In this document: piece after piece, positions 56,573-64,000 of the stretch
Numbering within the stretch: the stretch's first letter is position 1
How the letters are laid out: each line of letters starts with the position of its first letter
DNA from: Marinobacter caseinilyticus
GTDB taxonomy: Bacteria > Pseudomonadota > Gammaproteobacteria > Pseudomonadales > Oleiphilaceae
NCBI RefSeq assembly: GCF_011074955.1
Contig: NZ_WUQJ01000006.1
Span: 62,001-126,000 of the forward strand
Length of the DNA stretch: 64,000 nucleotides
Direction: 5' to 3'
The notes under the pieces: generated by a model
Database searches by the model: none
What the model was told of the DNA's origin: nothing
Seen by the model: the letters and a program-made list of their open reading frames with translations, nothing else
Translations under genes and position numbers: made by a program

Positions 56573-59500
56573 TCATAACTGGGCCAGGGCAGCCGCTTCC
56601 TCTACGTCCACCGAGACCAAACGGGAGCAACCCGGCTCATGCATGGTCACACCCATTAACTGACTGGCCATTTCCATGGCAATCTTGTTATGAGTGATAT
56701 AGATAAACTGTACCTGATTGGACATTTCATTCACCAGGTTGGCATAACGTCCGACATTGGCATCGTCCAGCGGCGCGTCCACTTCGTCCAGCATACAGAA
56801 AGGCGCCGGGTTGAGCTGAAAGATTGAAAATACCAGGGCAATGGCAGTAAGTGCTTTCTCGCCACCGGACAGCAGATGTATTGTGCTGTTCTTCTTGCCG
56901 GGCGGCCGCGCCATTATTGTTACGCCGGTTTCAAGCAAATCTTCACCGGTTAATTCAAGGGACGCATTCCCGCCCCCAAAGACTTTCGGGAACAGCGCCT
57001 GCAAGCCACCATTGACCTTATCGAAGGTCTCCTTAAATCGCTGACGCGTCTCTCGATCAATCTTACGAATGGCATTATCCAGTATCTCAAGCGCCTCAAC
57101 CAGATCCTCATGCTGGCTATCCAGGTAATTTTTTCGCTCACTCTGAACCTGGTATTCCTCGATCGCGGCCAGATTTATTGCACCCAGGCGCTGTATGCGG
57201 TTACCGATCTTCTCCAGCTCTTCTGCCCAAACGCTTTCGGTGGCGTCTTCGGACATGTGCTCCAATGTGTCTTTTAAGCTCACATCCAGCTCTTTCAGTT
57301 GCTCCAGGTGGTTTCCTGAGCGGATATCAAGAGCCTGGGATTCCAGTTTCATTTTCTCTAAATTGGCGCGAATGTCCTGGATAACATGCTCCGCACGACT
57401 GCGGCCCTGTTCCTTATCCCGGACTTCCCGGTCAATATCCTCCAATGCGTCCCGGGCCACCGAGAGCTTTTCTTCTTCCGCCAATCGGCGCTCAAGCAGA
57501 CCTTCGAGCTGCATCTGCAGGTCTTCAACAGGCTCCTCAGCAGACTCCCGGCCTTCCTGAAGGATCGCCACACGCTCCTCCAGACGCTCTTTCTGCAATT
57601 GCATTCGGTCCAGCGTCTGCTTTAATCCATCCCTCTGACTGCACAAGGACTGCAACTGAAGCTGTATCTGATGCACACGGTCGCGGTCGTGACGGGCTTC
57701 CTGACGTAAATGGTCAAGATTCTCCCGCAGGCCATCCCGGCGGGCCAGCAATGATTCTTTCTCTTCATCGTTGTCTTCGGTGGCGGCCAGTGCTTCCTGC
57801 CACTCGAAGCGTGCCTCCGCCAACAGCTCCTGCTGCTCGGCCAGGTTTGCAGCCACTTCGGCCACGTCATCGTTAATCCGGTTCAGTCGTGCGTCAATCT
57901 GCTCAGTTCTGGCTTTAAGTCCGCTGATTTGGGACGAAACATTGCTGAGCTCACGTTCGGCATCACTGAGAACTTTCTGCGCATCTTCACGCTCGTTTTC
58001 CAGACTCGCCATACGCGTCTGGACGGCTGTCAGTGCTTCCTCCAAACCCTCCAGTGTCTCTGACTCCGCCTCGCACTCACCCTGCAACTGCTCGACTCGC
58101 CTTTGGCGCTCGATTACCCCAACCTGGCCTGCGTCGGATAACGGCATACGCAGCCAGTGACGCCCAATCCAGATACCGTCTTGGGTCAGGAAACTCGATG
58201 CCTCAGGTAACGAATCACGACGAGCGATCGCATCCTGCAGTGAACTGGCGATATTAATCGACGACAACAGTGCGCTAAAACCGCCGGCGCTGCCCACTTT
58301 CGATAGCAGGCCCTGCCCTGTCCGAGCGGTATTCGCCCGTGAAGTATGCTCGACAACGGCAACGCCCTTCGGCGCCTCTACCAAGGCAGTTTCAAGTTCC
58401 GACAGGCTCGACACGCACAAACTTTGCGACAGATTACCCATCACCTGCTCAACCGCGAACGACCACTCAGGATCGATGTCGAGCCTGTGCGCCAGGCGCG
58501 GAAGCTTCGCCAACTGATACTGAGCCAACCAGGCTTGCAAATCGGTGTCCTGGCCGCCCATCTGCTCGTCCAGCAGCGCTTGCTGGGAATTCAGATTCGC
58601 CTTCAGCGTCTGAACATGCTGGCGCTTGTCCGCAACGGCGATCTCAGCATCCCGTTGTCGTTGACGGGCGTTCTGAAGATGCTCCTGAATGGATTCAATG
58701 CTTGCCGCTGCGTCTTCTCTTTGCAGGTTGCAGAGTTCCTCCTGTTCGGCCAGTTCTGACAATGCCTCGCGGTCAAGTTGACTCTGCAGCATGGACCGCT
58801 CTTCATCCAGCCGTGATTGACGGTTTATCAGTTGCTCAATGGCATCTTCCATCGACCGAATCCGGGACTGGGCAAGCTCCACCTGTCGACGGGCATCCGA
58901 TGAACGGTTGCTGAATGCTTCCCAGGTTTGTTGCCAGTCGCTCATTGCCTGTTCGGCTAGCTGAAGTTTTTCGCCGGACTGTTCCGCATGCCTGCTCAAC
59001 GCCTCTTGCTCGGGCGTCAACATGGCAATCTCTTCTTCGGCCGTCCGCAGTTTATCTTCGTCGTGTTCAAGCTCCAGGCTCAGCTCACTCTGATTCGACA
59101 TTGCCTGATCAAGCTCAATAGCCATTTGGCGACCGCGCTCGCGCTGGTGTTCGAGGCTTTGCTCAATCCGGGCGATATCCGAACCCGCTTCATAGTACCG
59201 GGCCTGAGCCTTGTTAAAGTGCTCAGTGCGCTCATAGTGGCTTTCTCGCAGCGACTCAAGAGACGTTTCGGTACTCACCCTCTCAGTCAACACCCGTTCC
59301 AGCTCGAGTTCGGTGTCACGGATGCGAACGCGAGCGGATTGCAGGTCTTCATCCAGGGCTTGCCACCGCAGCACCGTCAACTCGGCTTTCGTCTGGCGCT
59401 CTTCCTGCTTGAAAGATTTGTACTTCTCGGCCGATTGAGCCTGCCGCTGTAAATGCTGAAGCTGACGCTCAAGTTCTTCCCTCAGATCGGTCAGACGCTC

Positions 59501-60073
59501 CAGATTTTCCTGGGTCCGGCGAATCCTGTTTTCTGTCTCTTTGCGACGCTCTTTGTACTTGGATATGCCGGCCGCCTCTTCGATATAGATTCGAAGTTCT
59601 TCGGGCTTCGCCTCGATCAGGCGTGAAATCATACCCTGCTCGATAATGGCGTAACTTCGGGGACCAAGGCCGGTACCCAGAAAAAGATCGGTGATGTCTC
59701 GCCGGCGGCATTTCGCCCCGTTCAGGAAATACTCAGACTGCCCCTCCCGCGACACGCGGCGGCGAACGGATATTTCATTGAACTTGGCGAACTCGCCCGG
59801 TGCCGAGCCATCACTGTTGTCAAACAAGAGTTCGATAGAGGCCTGACCGACAGGTTTGCGGGCACTGGAACCGTTGAAGATGACGTCGGTCATTGATTCG
59901 CCACGCAGGTACTTGGCCGAGCTCTCGCCCATCACCCAACGCACCGCATCGATGATATTGGATTTGCCACAGCCGTTGGGTCCAACAACCGCGGTCATAT
60001 TGGAGGGAAAAGGTACCGTGGTCGGGTCGACAAAAGATTTGAAACCCGCCAACTTGATCGATTTCAGACGCAT
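56573..60073 (-). CDS. smc: Chromosome segregation protein SMC
   Basis: A 1166-residue condensin ATPase. The start MRLKSIKLAGFKSFVD and Walker A VVGPNGCGKSNIIDAVRWV are at the N-terminus. Two long coiled coils flank a hinge around residues 510-660 (AWLAQYQLAKLPRLAHRLDI), and the C-terminus has the ABC signature LLSGGEKALTAIALVFS and Walker B PFCMLDEVDAPLDDAN. The ATG at 60073 matches the family start; the frame extends 19 codons further. ScpA and ScpB partners are encoded about 3 kb away. It compacts and segregates chromosomes. Confidence 0.96.
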   Translation of the reverse strand: MRLKSIKLAGFKSFVDPTTVPFPSNMTAVVGPNGCGKSNIIDAVRWVMGESSAKYLRGESMTDVIFNGSSARKPVGQASIELLFDNSDGSAPGEFAKFNEISVRRRVSREGQSEYFLNGAKCRRRDITDLFLGTGLGPRSYAIIEQGMISRLIEAKPEELRIYIEEAAGISKYKERRKETENRIRRTQENLERLTDLREELERQLQHLQRQAQSAEKYKSFKQEERQTKAELTVLRWQALDEDLQSARVRIRDTELELERVLTERVSTETSLESLRESHYERTEHFNKAQARYYEAGSDIARIEQSLEHQRERGRQMAIELDQAMSNQSELSLELEHDEDKLRTAEEEIAMLTPEQEALSRHAEQSGEKLQLAEQAMSDWQQTWEAFSNRSSDARRQVELAQSRIRSMEDAIEQLINRQSRLDEERSMLQSQLDREALSELAEQEELCNLQREDAAASIESIQEHLQNARQRQRDAEIAVADKRQHVQTLKANLNSQQALLDEQMGGQDTDLQAWLAQYQLAKLPRLAHRLDIDPEWSFAVEQVMGNLSQSLCVSSLSELETALVEAPKGVAVVEHTSRANTARTGQGLLSKVGSAGGFSALLSSINIASSLQDAIARRDSLPEASSFLTQDGIWIGRHWLRMPLSDAGQVGVIERQRRVEQLQGECEAESETLEGLEEALTAVQTRMASLENEREDAQKVLSDAERELSNVSSQISGLKARTEQIDARLNRINDDVAEVAANLAEQQELLAEARFEWQEALAATEDNDEEKESLLARRDGLRENLDHLRQEARHDRDRVHQIQLQLQSLCSQRDGLKQTLDRMQLQKERLEERVAILQEGRESAEEPVEDLQMQLEGLLERRLAEEEKLSVARDALEDIDREVRDKEQGRSRAEHVIQDIRANLEKMKLESQALDIRSGNHLEQLKELDVSLKDTLEHMSEDATESVWAEELEKIGNRIQRLGAINLAAIEEYQVQSERKNYLDSQHEDLVEALEILDNAIRKIDRETRQRFKETFDKVNGGLQALFPKVFGGGNASLELTGEDLLETGVTIMARPPGKKNSTIHLLSGGEKALTAIALVFSIFQLNPAPFCMLDEVDAPLDDANVGRYANLVNEMSNQVQFIYITHNKIAMEMASQLMGVTMHEPGCSRLVSVDVEEAAALAQL

Positions 60074-60139
60074 GTGATGTCTTTTCGCCCGTTTACTGAT
60101 CCAGAGAGATACTGAGAGAACATTCGCCAAACCTGAGTG

Positions 60140-60823
60140 TCAGGCGGTGTCCGCATGTTCCAGAATACTGAGCACCTGACGGCGCTGATGCTCACCAAAT
60201 TCCCGAATACTGTTCTCAAGCGCTGCTGTATTGCCAGCGGTTGCGCTCTCCGCAAGCTGCTGAAAAAAGTGCTCGGTCTCAGCAAGCTCTCCCCGGAAAT
60301 TTTCCAGAGCGACATAGTAGGTTCTGCTGATGGCGGGCTTAAAGTTTTCGAGCGTTTCTTCCAGAAAAGGATTGCCAACCAGGCGGTACGCATGACGCAT
60401 GACGTCGAATCCGGCATCAATAACGTTTTCCATCGATTCCTGCCCACTGAGCTTGCGGGCATTGATCAACTGTTGAAGCTCCGCAACCCGGGCCATCATG
60501 CCGGACAGTTCAACGCCAGACCACTGTTCGAGCACCTTACGGCCCAACATGCACAACAGCTCAATGTAAATATCATACAGACTATTGACGAGATCTTTGG
60601 TCAACAATGACACCACGGCCCCGCGGCGCGGAAATATTTCGATCAAGTGGCGCCGTTCCAGAATCAACAGCGCCTCACGGACAGAGCCTCGACTGACGTC
60701 CAGGTCCCCTGCGACTTTCAGTTCCTGAATGCGCTGGCCTGGCCTGAGCTGACCGGTGATGATTCTTTGGCCCAAGTGCTGGGCAATTTGCTCTGACAGA
60801 CTTTCAGGTGCCTGAAATCTCAT
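60140..60823 (-). CDS. GntR/FadR-family transcriptional regulator
   Basis: A 227-residue regulator. The winged helix covers about 1-75 (LSEQIAQHLGQRIITGQLRPG, LKVAGDLDVSRGSVREALLIL, RRHLIEIFPRRGAVV). The FCD-type ligand domain covers about 85-220. It precedes smc by 66 bases in the same orientation, a placement also seen in Pseudomonas. I use ATG at 60823 because MRFQAPESLSEQ begins at the family start; the frame is open to 60934. The effector is unknown. Confidence 0.9.
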   Translation of the reverse strand: MRFQAPESLSEQIAQHLGQRIITGQLRPGQRIQELKVAGDLDVSRGSVREALLILERRHLIEIFPRRGAVVSLLTKDLVNSLYDIYIELLCMLGRKVLEQWSGVELSGMMARVAELQQLINARKLSGQESMENVIDAGFDVMRHAYRLVGNPFLEETLENFKPAISRTYYVALENFRGELAETEHFFQQLAESATAGNTAALENSIREFGEHQRRQVLSILEHADTA

Positions 60824-61083
60824 AAATTCTTTCGCTTGACGGGTCTTGTAAAACGCAAAGTGTACCACACGTTGGCCGTCCTCCAGCGCTGTAGAAGACT
60901 TTTCATAATCGCGTGACAGGAAGCGGAAGGCCATTGCCGCCTGAACGGCATTTTTTTGACGGTAAAACGGGGCAACACCGCATAAAACAGATTAAAAACA
61001 CGGTATACGACTGTTTATATTGAATATATTTTTGATGGCACCATTTCTGCTTTGCACCTGGCAGACGACTTAAGGGGCAACCA

Positions 61084-62028
61084 ATGTCAGGCACCACCAC
61101 ACCATTTATTGCGCGTACCAGCGATCAACTTCGTAAACTGGCGGCGCTTCGCAAGGCGAGCGCTCACTGGCGCGACGCTGATGACGTGTTTACACGGTTG
61201 TGTCGTCGCATGACAGTTTCGCTGAATCTGGAGTACCTCATTGCCATTTTTGCTGAAGAACTCGGCACAATTGTGGCATTTGACCACTTAACCTATCGCC
61301 ACAGGATTGGCTGCCAGGACTTTGTTTACGCATCCGGCTTGGGCGGTCAGCATCGGTGTGATTACCGCCTAAGTCTGGAAGGTGTGAACTACGGTGGTTT
61401 AACGGTGACGCGCCGAGCAAGATTCTCAGAGGAAGAACAGGAAGCAATAGAACAACTTCTGAGTGTTGCCATCTGTCCGATTCGGAATGCGTGTCAGTTT
61501 GAGGCCGTTCAACAAACAGCCCTGACCGATGCACTTACGCAAATTCCAAACAAACGGGCGCTGGATGAAGCGCTGGTAAAACAGTGCCACCTTGGTGACC
61601 GTCACGATGAGGTTTGTTCGCTTATCCTTTGCGACCTTGATCATTTCAAACGCATTAATGACACCTATGGCCATGTGATTGGCGACCATATATTGCATGC
61701 GGTGGCCAAAGAGTTGGCCAAAGCCACCCGGAACAGTGATGGCATCTATCGCTTTGGTGGCGAAGAATTCGCCATCATCTTACCTCATACCGGGGAAGAC
61801 GAAGCCAGAGTGGTAGCAGATCGCATCAGGGGGTTTGTTGCGCAGGTCGTCGTTAATTGCGGCGAGAGCGACGTCGCCACAACCGCCAGTGCTGGCTTAG
61901 CCTTGCGCCAGGCAAACGAGACTCCGTCAGAGTGGCTGGCGCGAGCCGATGAAGCGCTGTATCGAGCCAAGAAACAAGGTCGCAATTGCACCCGCGTATC
62001 CGACTGCATCGCTAACCACCCCTCCTGA
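61084..62028 (+). CDS. GGDEF diguanylate cyclase with N-terminal sensory domain
   Basis: A 314-residue protein predicted to make c-di-GMP. The N-terminal half (about 1-145) may be a GAF-like domain (AIFAEELGTIVAFDHLTY, RFSEEEQEAIEQLLS). The GGDEF half starts TALTDALTQIPNKRALDEAL and has the substrate site LCDLDHFKRINDTYGHVIGD and the active RFGGEEFAIILP. An inhibitory I-site RxxD (RNSD) sits five residues before GGEEF, so product feedback is likely. No membrane segment. It is divergent from the GntR-type gene. Confidence 0.94.
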   Translation: MSGTTTPFIARTSDQLRKLAALRKASAHWRDADDVFTRLCRRMTVSLNLEYLIAIFAEELGTIVAFDHLTYRHRIGCQDFVYASGLGGQHRCDYRLSLEGVNYGGLTVTRRARFSEEEQEAIEQLLSVAICPIRNACQFEAVQQTALTDALTQIPNKRALDEALVKQCHLGDRHDEVCSLILCDLDHFKRINDTYGHVIGDHILHAVAKELAKATRNSDGIYRFGGEEFAIILPHTGEDEARVVADRIRGFVAQVVVNCGESDVATTASAGLALRQANETPSEWLARADEALYRAKKQGRNCTRVSDCIANHPS

Positions 62029-62069
62029 GCTGCCAAAGTCCCCTCGCGACCTTAGCTATGCCTGGCCTT

Positions 62070-63020
62070 CTACTTACGTCTGGCAGGCTTCTTGGTGACC
62101 GGCGGTTTGGTTCCGCTGACCTGCCACTTACTCCCCCTCTGCTTTTTGCCATGGGAAGCAGGCTGTTTTCGCTGCTTACGTTCGATGGCCTTTTGTTCAC
62201 CCGGCGTTTTTGCCGGTATTGTGATGGAGCCGAGACCCACCGCTTTGCTTAAGTCGTCAACACCCTTTTGCTCCATTTCTTCCCATCGCCCAACACTGAG
62301 CCGACTTGGCAGAAATACCGGTCCGTAGCGCACACGCTTCAAGCGGCTGACCTGGACCCCTTGGGATTCCCACAAACGTCGCACCTCACGGTTCCTGCCT
62401 TCAAAAAGCGTCACGTGATACCACTGATTAATGCCTTTACCGCCCGCGGATGACACGTCGGAAAAACGCGCAATACCGTCATCCAGCAAGACACCGTCGA
62501 TCAGACGCTTCATCATTGCCTCATCAACTTCACCAAATACCCGCACTGCATACTCACGGTCGATTTCATGGGACGGATGCATCAAGCGATTCGCCAGTTC
62601 GCCGTCAGTGGTAAACAGCATCAGGCCAGTGGTATTTATATCGAGACGGCCAATAGCAATCCATCGTTGCTCCTTTAACCGAGGGAGACTGTCAAACACG
62701 GTAGGCCGACCCTCAGGGTCACGCCGGGTGGTCACTTCACCTTCCGGTTTGTTGTATACCAGAACCCTGCGCACGGTCTCAGCCGCAGCGTGAATGTCGA
62801 GCTTGCGACCATCCAGTTCGATACGATCGTCGATGGTGACCTTTTGGCCTGGTTCGGCCAGTTGGCCATTAACGGAAATGCGGCTGGCTTCAATCCAGCC
62901 ATCCACTTCACGTCGGGACCCCACTCCGGCTCGGGCCAATATTTTTTGCAGTCTTTCCGGTTCAGGGGTGGTTGTGCGTGACGGCCTGTCCGGCTTGTTA
63001 CGCGGGCGTTCTGACGCCAT
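62070..63020 (-). CDS. rluB: 23S rRNA pseudouridine synthase RluB
   Basis: A 316-residue RsuA-family pseudouridine synthase. The S4 domain is LQKILARAGVGSRREVDGWI; the catalytic block is IAIGRLDINTTGLMLFT with the Asp. Later blocks are LMHPSHEIDREYAVRVFGE and LFEGRNREVRRLWESQG. The basic tail (EGKQKA-like AIERKQRKQPASHGKKQRG) is typical for RluB, which modifies U2605 of 23S rRNA. It follows scpB, a conserved arrangement in this group. Confidence 0.93.
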   Translation of the reverse strand: MASERPRNKPDRPSRTTTPEPERLQKILARAGVGSRREVDGWIEASRISVNGQLAEPGQKVTIDDRIELDGRKLDIHAAAETVRRVLVYNKPEGEVTTRRDPEGRPTVFDSLPRLKEQRWIAIGRLDINTTGLMLFTTDGELANRLMHPSHEIDREYAVRVFGEVDEAMMKRLIDGVLLDDGIARFSDVSSAGGKGINQWYHVTLFEGRNREVRRLWESQGVQVSRLKRVRYGPVFLPSRLSVGRWEEMEQKGVDDLSKAVGLGSITIPAKTPGEQKAIERKQRKQPASHGKKQRGSKWQVSGTKPPVTKKPARRK

Positions 63021-63055
63021 GGGTCTTTCCTTTTAGATCAACTGAGCGCGAAGCA

Positions 63056-63685
63056 TCAGTGAAGAGTTTGATCATCGGTCTGTTCGTCTGACGGAGATTC
63101 AAATTCAATTTCCGCCTGTATCGTTTTCTCAATCTCGCGGCCAATTTCATCCAGATCCCGAATCTCCGACAATGGCGGCAGCTGGTCGAGACTGGCCAGA
63201 TTGAAGTAGTCGAGAAACTGTTTGGTGGTGGCATACATTGCTGGCCTGCCCGGAACATCCCGATGGCCGACCACTCGCACCCATTCGCGCTCCAGCAAGG
63301 TGCGAACAATATTACTGCTCACGGCGACGCCACGAATATCCTCGATTTCACCCCGGGTGATGGGCTGGCGATAGGCAATCAGGGCAAGTGTCTCGAGCAA
63401 CGCACGGGAGTATCGCTGGGGTTTTTCCTCGAACAATTTTGAAACCCACGGTGCATACTCCTGTCGCACCTGAAACCGGTAACCACTGGCCACTCTCACA
63501 AGCTCAAACCCGCGCCCCTCACAGGACTTTTCAAGCTGGAACATGACATGTTCCATAACCTGTCGTGCCGGGCGGTCTCCTTCATCAAAAAGATCACGCA
63601 ATTGATCGAGCCCCATGGGCTTGCCAGCGGCCAGCAACGCAGCCTCTACAATCCGCTGGACCCAGCGTAAATTTTCTTCGTTCAT
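63056..63685 (-). CDS. scpB: Segregation and condensation protein ScpB
   Basis: A 209-residue kleisin-associated winged-helix protein. Typical segments are VEAALLAAGKPMGLDQLRDLF, FELVRVASGYRFQVRQEYA, ALLETLALIAYRQPITRGEI and RGVAVSSNIVRTLLEREWV, followed by GRPAMYATTKQFLDYFNL. ScpB dimers bind ScpA and SMC. The acidic C-terminus is variable in the family. It lies between scpA and rluB. Confidence 0.95.
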   Translation of the reverse strand: MNEENLRWVQRIVEAALLAAGKPMGLDQLRDLFDEGDRPARQVMEHVMFQLEKSCEGRGFELVRVASGYRFQVRQEYAPWVSKLFEEKPQRYSRALLETLALIAYRQPITRGEIEDIRGVAVSSNIVRTLLEREWVRVVGHRDVPGRPAMYATTKQFLDYFNLASLDQLPPLSEIRDLDEIGREIEKTIQAEIEFESPSDEQTDDQTLH

Positions 63686-63743
63686 ATCATGAAAACTCTA
63701 ACAGAGCCCATTCTGAGGAACCATCAAACACCAACCCAGGCCT

Positions 63744-64000
63744 TCAGTTCGACGCACGGGAGCGAATATGAATTGCTCCAAGCACCTCGGCCTGAACGAT
63801 TTCGATCAGCTGTTCTTTTACCAACTCAAGAGTGGCCAGAAACGTCACAACCACCCCCAATCGGCCTTCCTCAACGGTGAACAGACTTTCAAATTTCACA
63901 AATTGATCGTTATTGAGTGTCGCAAGAATTGCCGACATACGCTCACGCGTGGACAACTTTTCCCGCTCAACGTGGTGGCTGGTAAACAGATCCGCCCGCT
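63744..64000 (-). CDS. scpA: Segregation and condensation protein ScpA, C-terminal part
   Basis: The last 84 codons of scpA; the gene continues beyond the right edge. The readable part, RADLFTSHHVEREKLSTRERM followed by GVVVTFLATLELVKEQLIEI, is the kleisin C-terminal winged helix that touches the SMC head. It precedes scpB by about 58 bases. A TTG at 63954-63956 is not its true start, since the frame continues to the window edge. Confidence 0.92.
   Translation of the reverse strand, partial: RADLFTSHHVEREKLSTRERMSAILATLNNDQFVKFESLFTVEEGRLGVVVTFLATLELVKEQLIEIVQAEVLGAIHIRSRASN

Noticed and set aside
60990..61030. GTATAC palindrome as operator for the GntR-type regulator
   Set aside because: The site is short and its flanks do not fit the FadR-type consensus; the evidence is too weak.

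Overview
The window looks like chromosome of a marine or aquatic gammaproteobacterium near the Pseudomonadales/Oceanospirillales. Several gene orders point there: recC-recB-recD, a GntR regulator followed by smc-zipA-ligA, scpA-scpB-rluB, a gacA/uvrY-uvrC-pgsA-tRNA-Gly-tRNA-Cys block, and flgA-flgM-flgN beside cheV-cheR. Coding density is high and base composition is moderately GC-rich by eye. There is no rRNA, insertion sequence, prophage or CRISPR array. I assign no genus.

Layout. (1) 1-1.7 kb: a cut-off periplasmic binding protein, a YdcH-like small protein and a J-like membrane protein. (2) 1.8-6.9 kb: an operon of TonB-dependent receptor, ABC_sub_bind-type periplasmic protein and hybrid histidine kinase. 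(3) 7.0-9.1 kb: glutathione reductase and a GNAT acetyltransferase. (4) 9.1-18.6 kb: type II secretion genes gspE-F-G-H-I-J-K-L-M, with gspC divergent and followed by the periplasmic protease gene lapG; gspD is absent. (5) 18.7-29.2 kb: a ParD-like/zeta-like putative toxin-antitoxin pair directly downstream of recC-recB-recD. (6) 29.9-34.2 kb: gamma-glutamyltranspeptidase and two convergent unknown envelope genes. (7) 34.5-38.3 kb: the gacA-uvrC-pgsA-tRNA block and a small YheU-like gene. (8) 38.9-41.9 kb: acylphosphatase, tRNA-Ser, and an accessory pair of a DUF6795-like exported protein and a class 3 lipase. (9) 42.0-46.5 kb: cheR, cheV, flgA, flgM, flgN and an unusual membrane protein with two tandem copies of the MshEN cyclic-di-GMP-binding motif. 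(10) 46.9-53.1 kb: cyclophilin, mnmC, a CBS-domain protein and a large lipoprotein. (11) 53.2-64 kb: ligA, zipA, smc, a GntR regulator, a diguanylate cyclase, rluB, scpB and the start-less end of scpA.

Most of the window is core machinery: secretion, recombination, repair, motility and chromosome condensation. Cyclic-di-GMP recurs as a theme: a GGDEF protein with an inhibitory I-site, a LapG protease whose family is controlled by c-di-GMP through LapD, and the MshEN-like protein next to flagellar genes. The three loci most worth following are the MshEN-like membrane protein (45784-46542), the DUF6795/lipase pair (40102-41842) and the ParD-like/zeta module behind recBCD (18661-19633).
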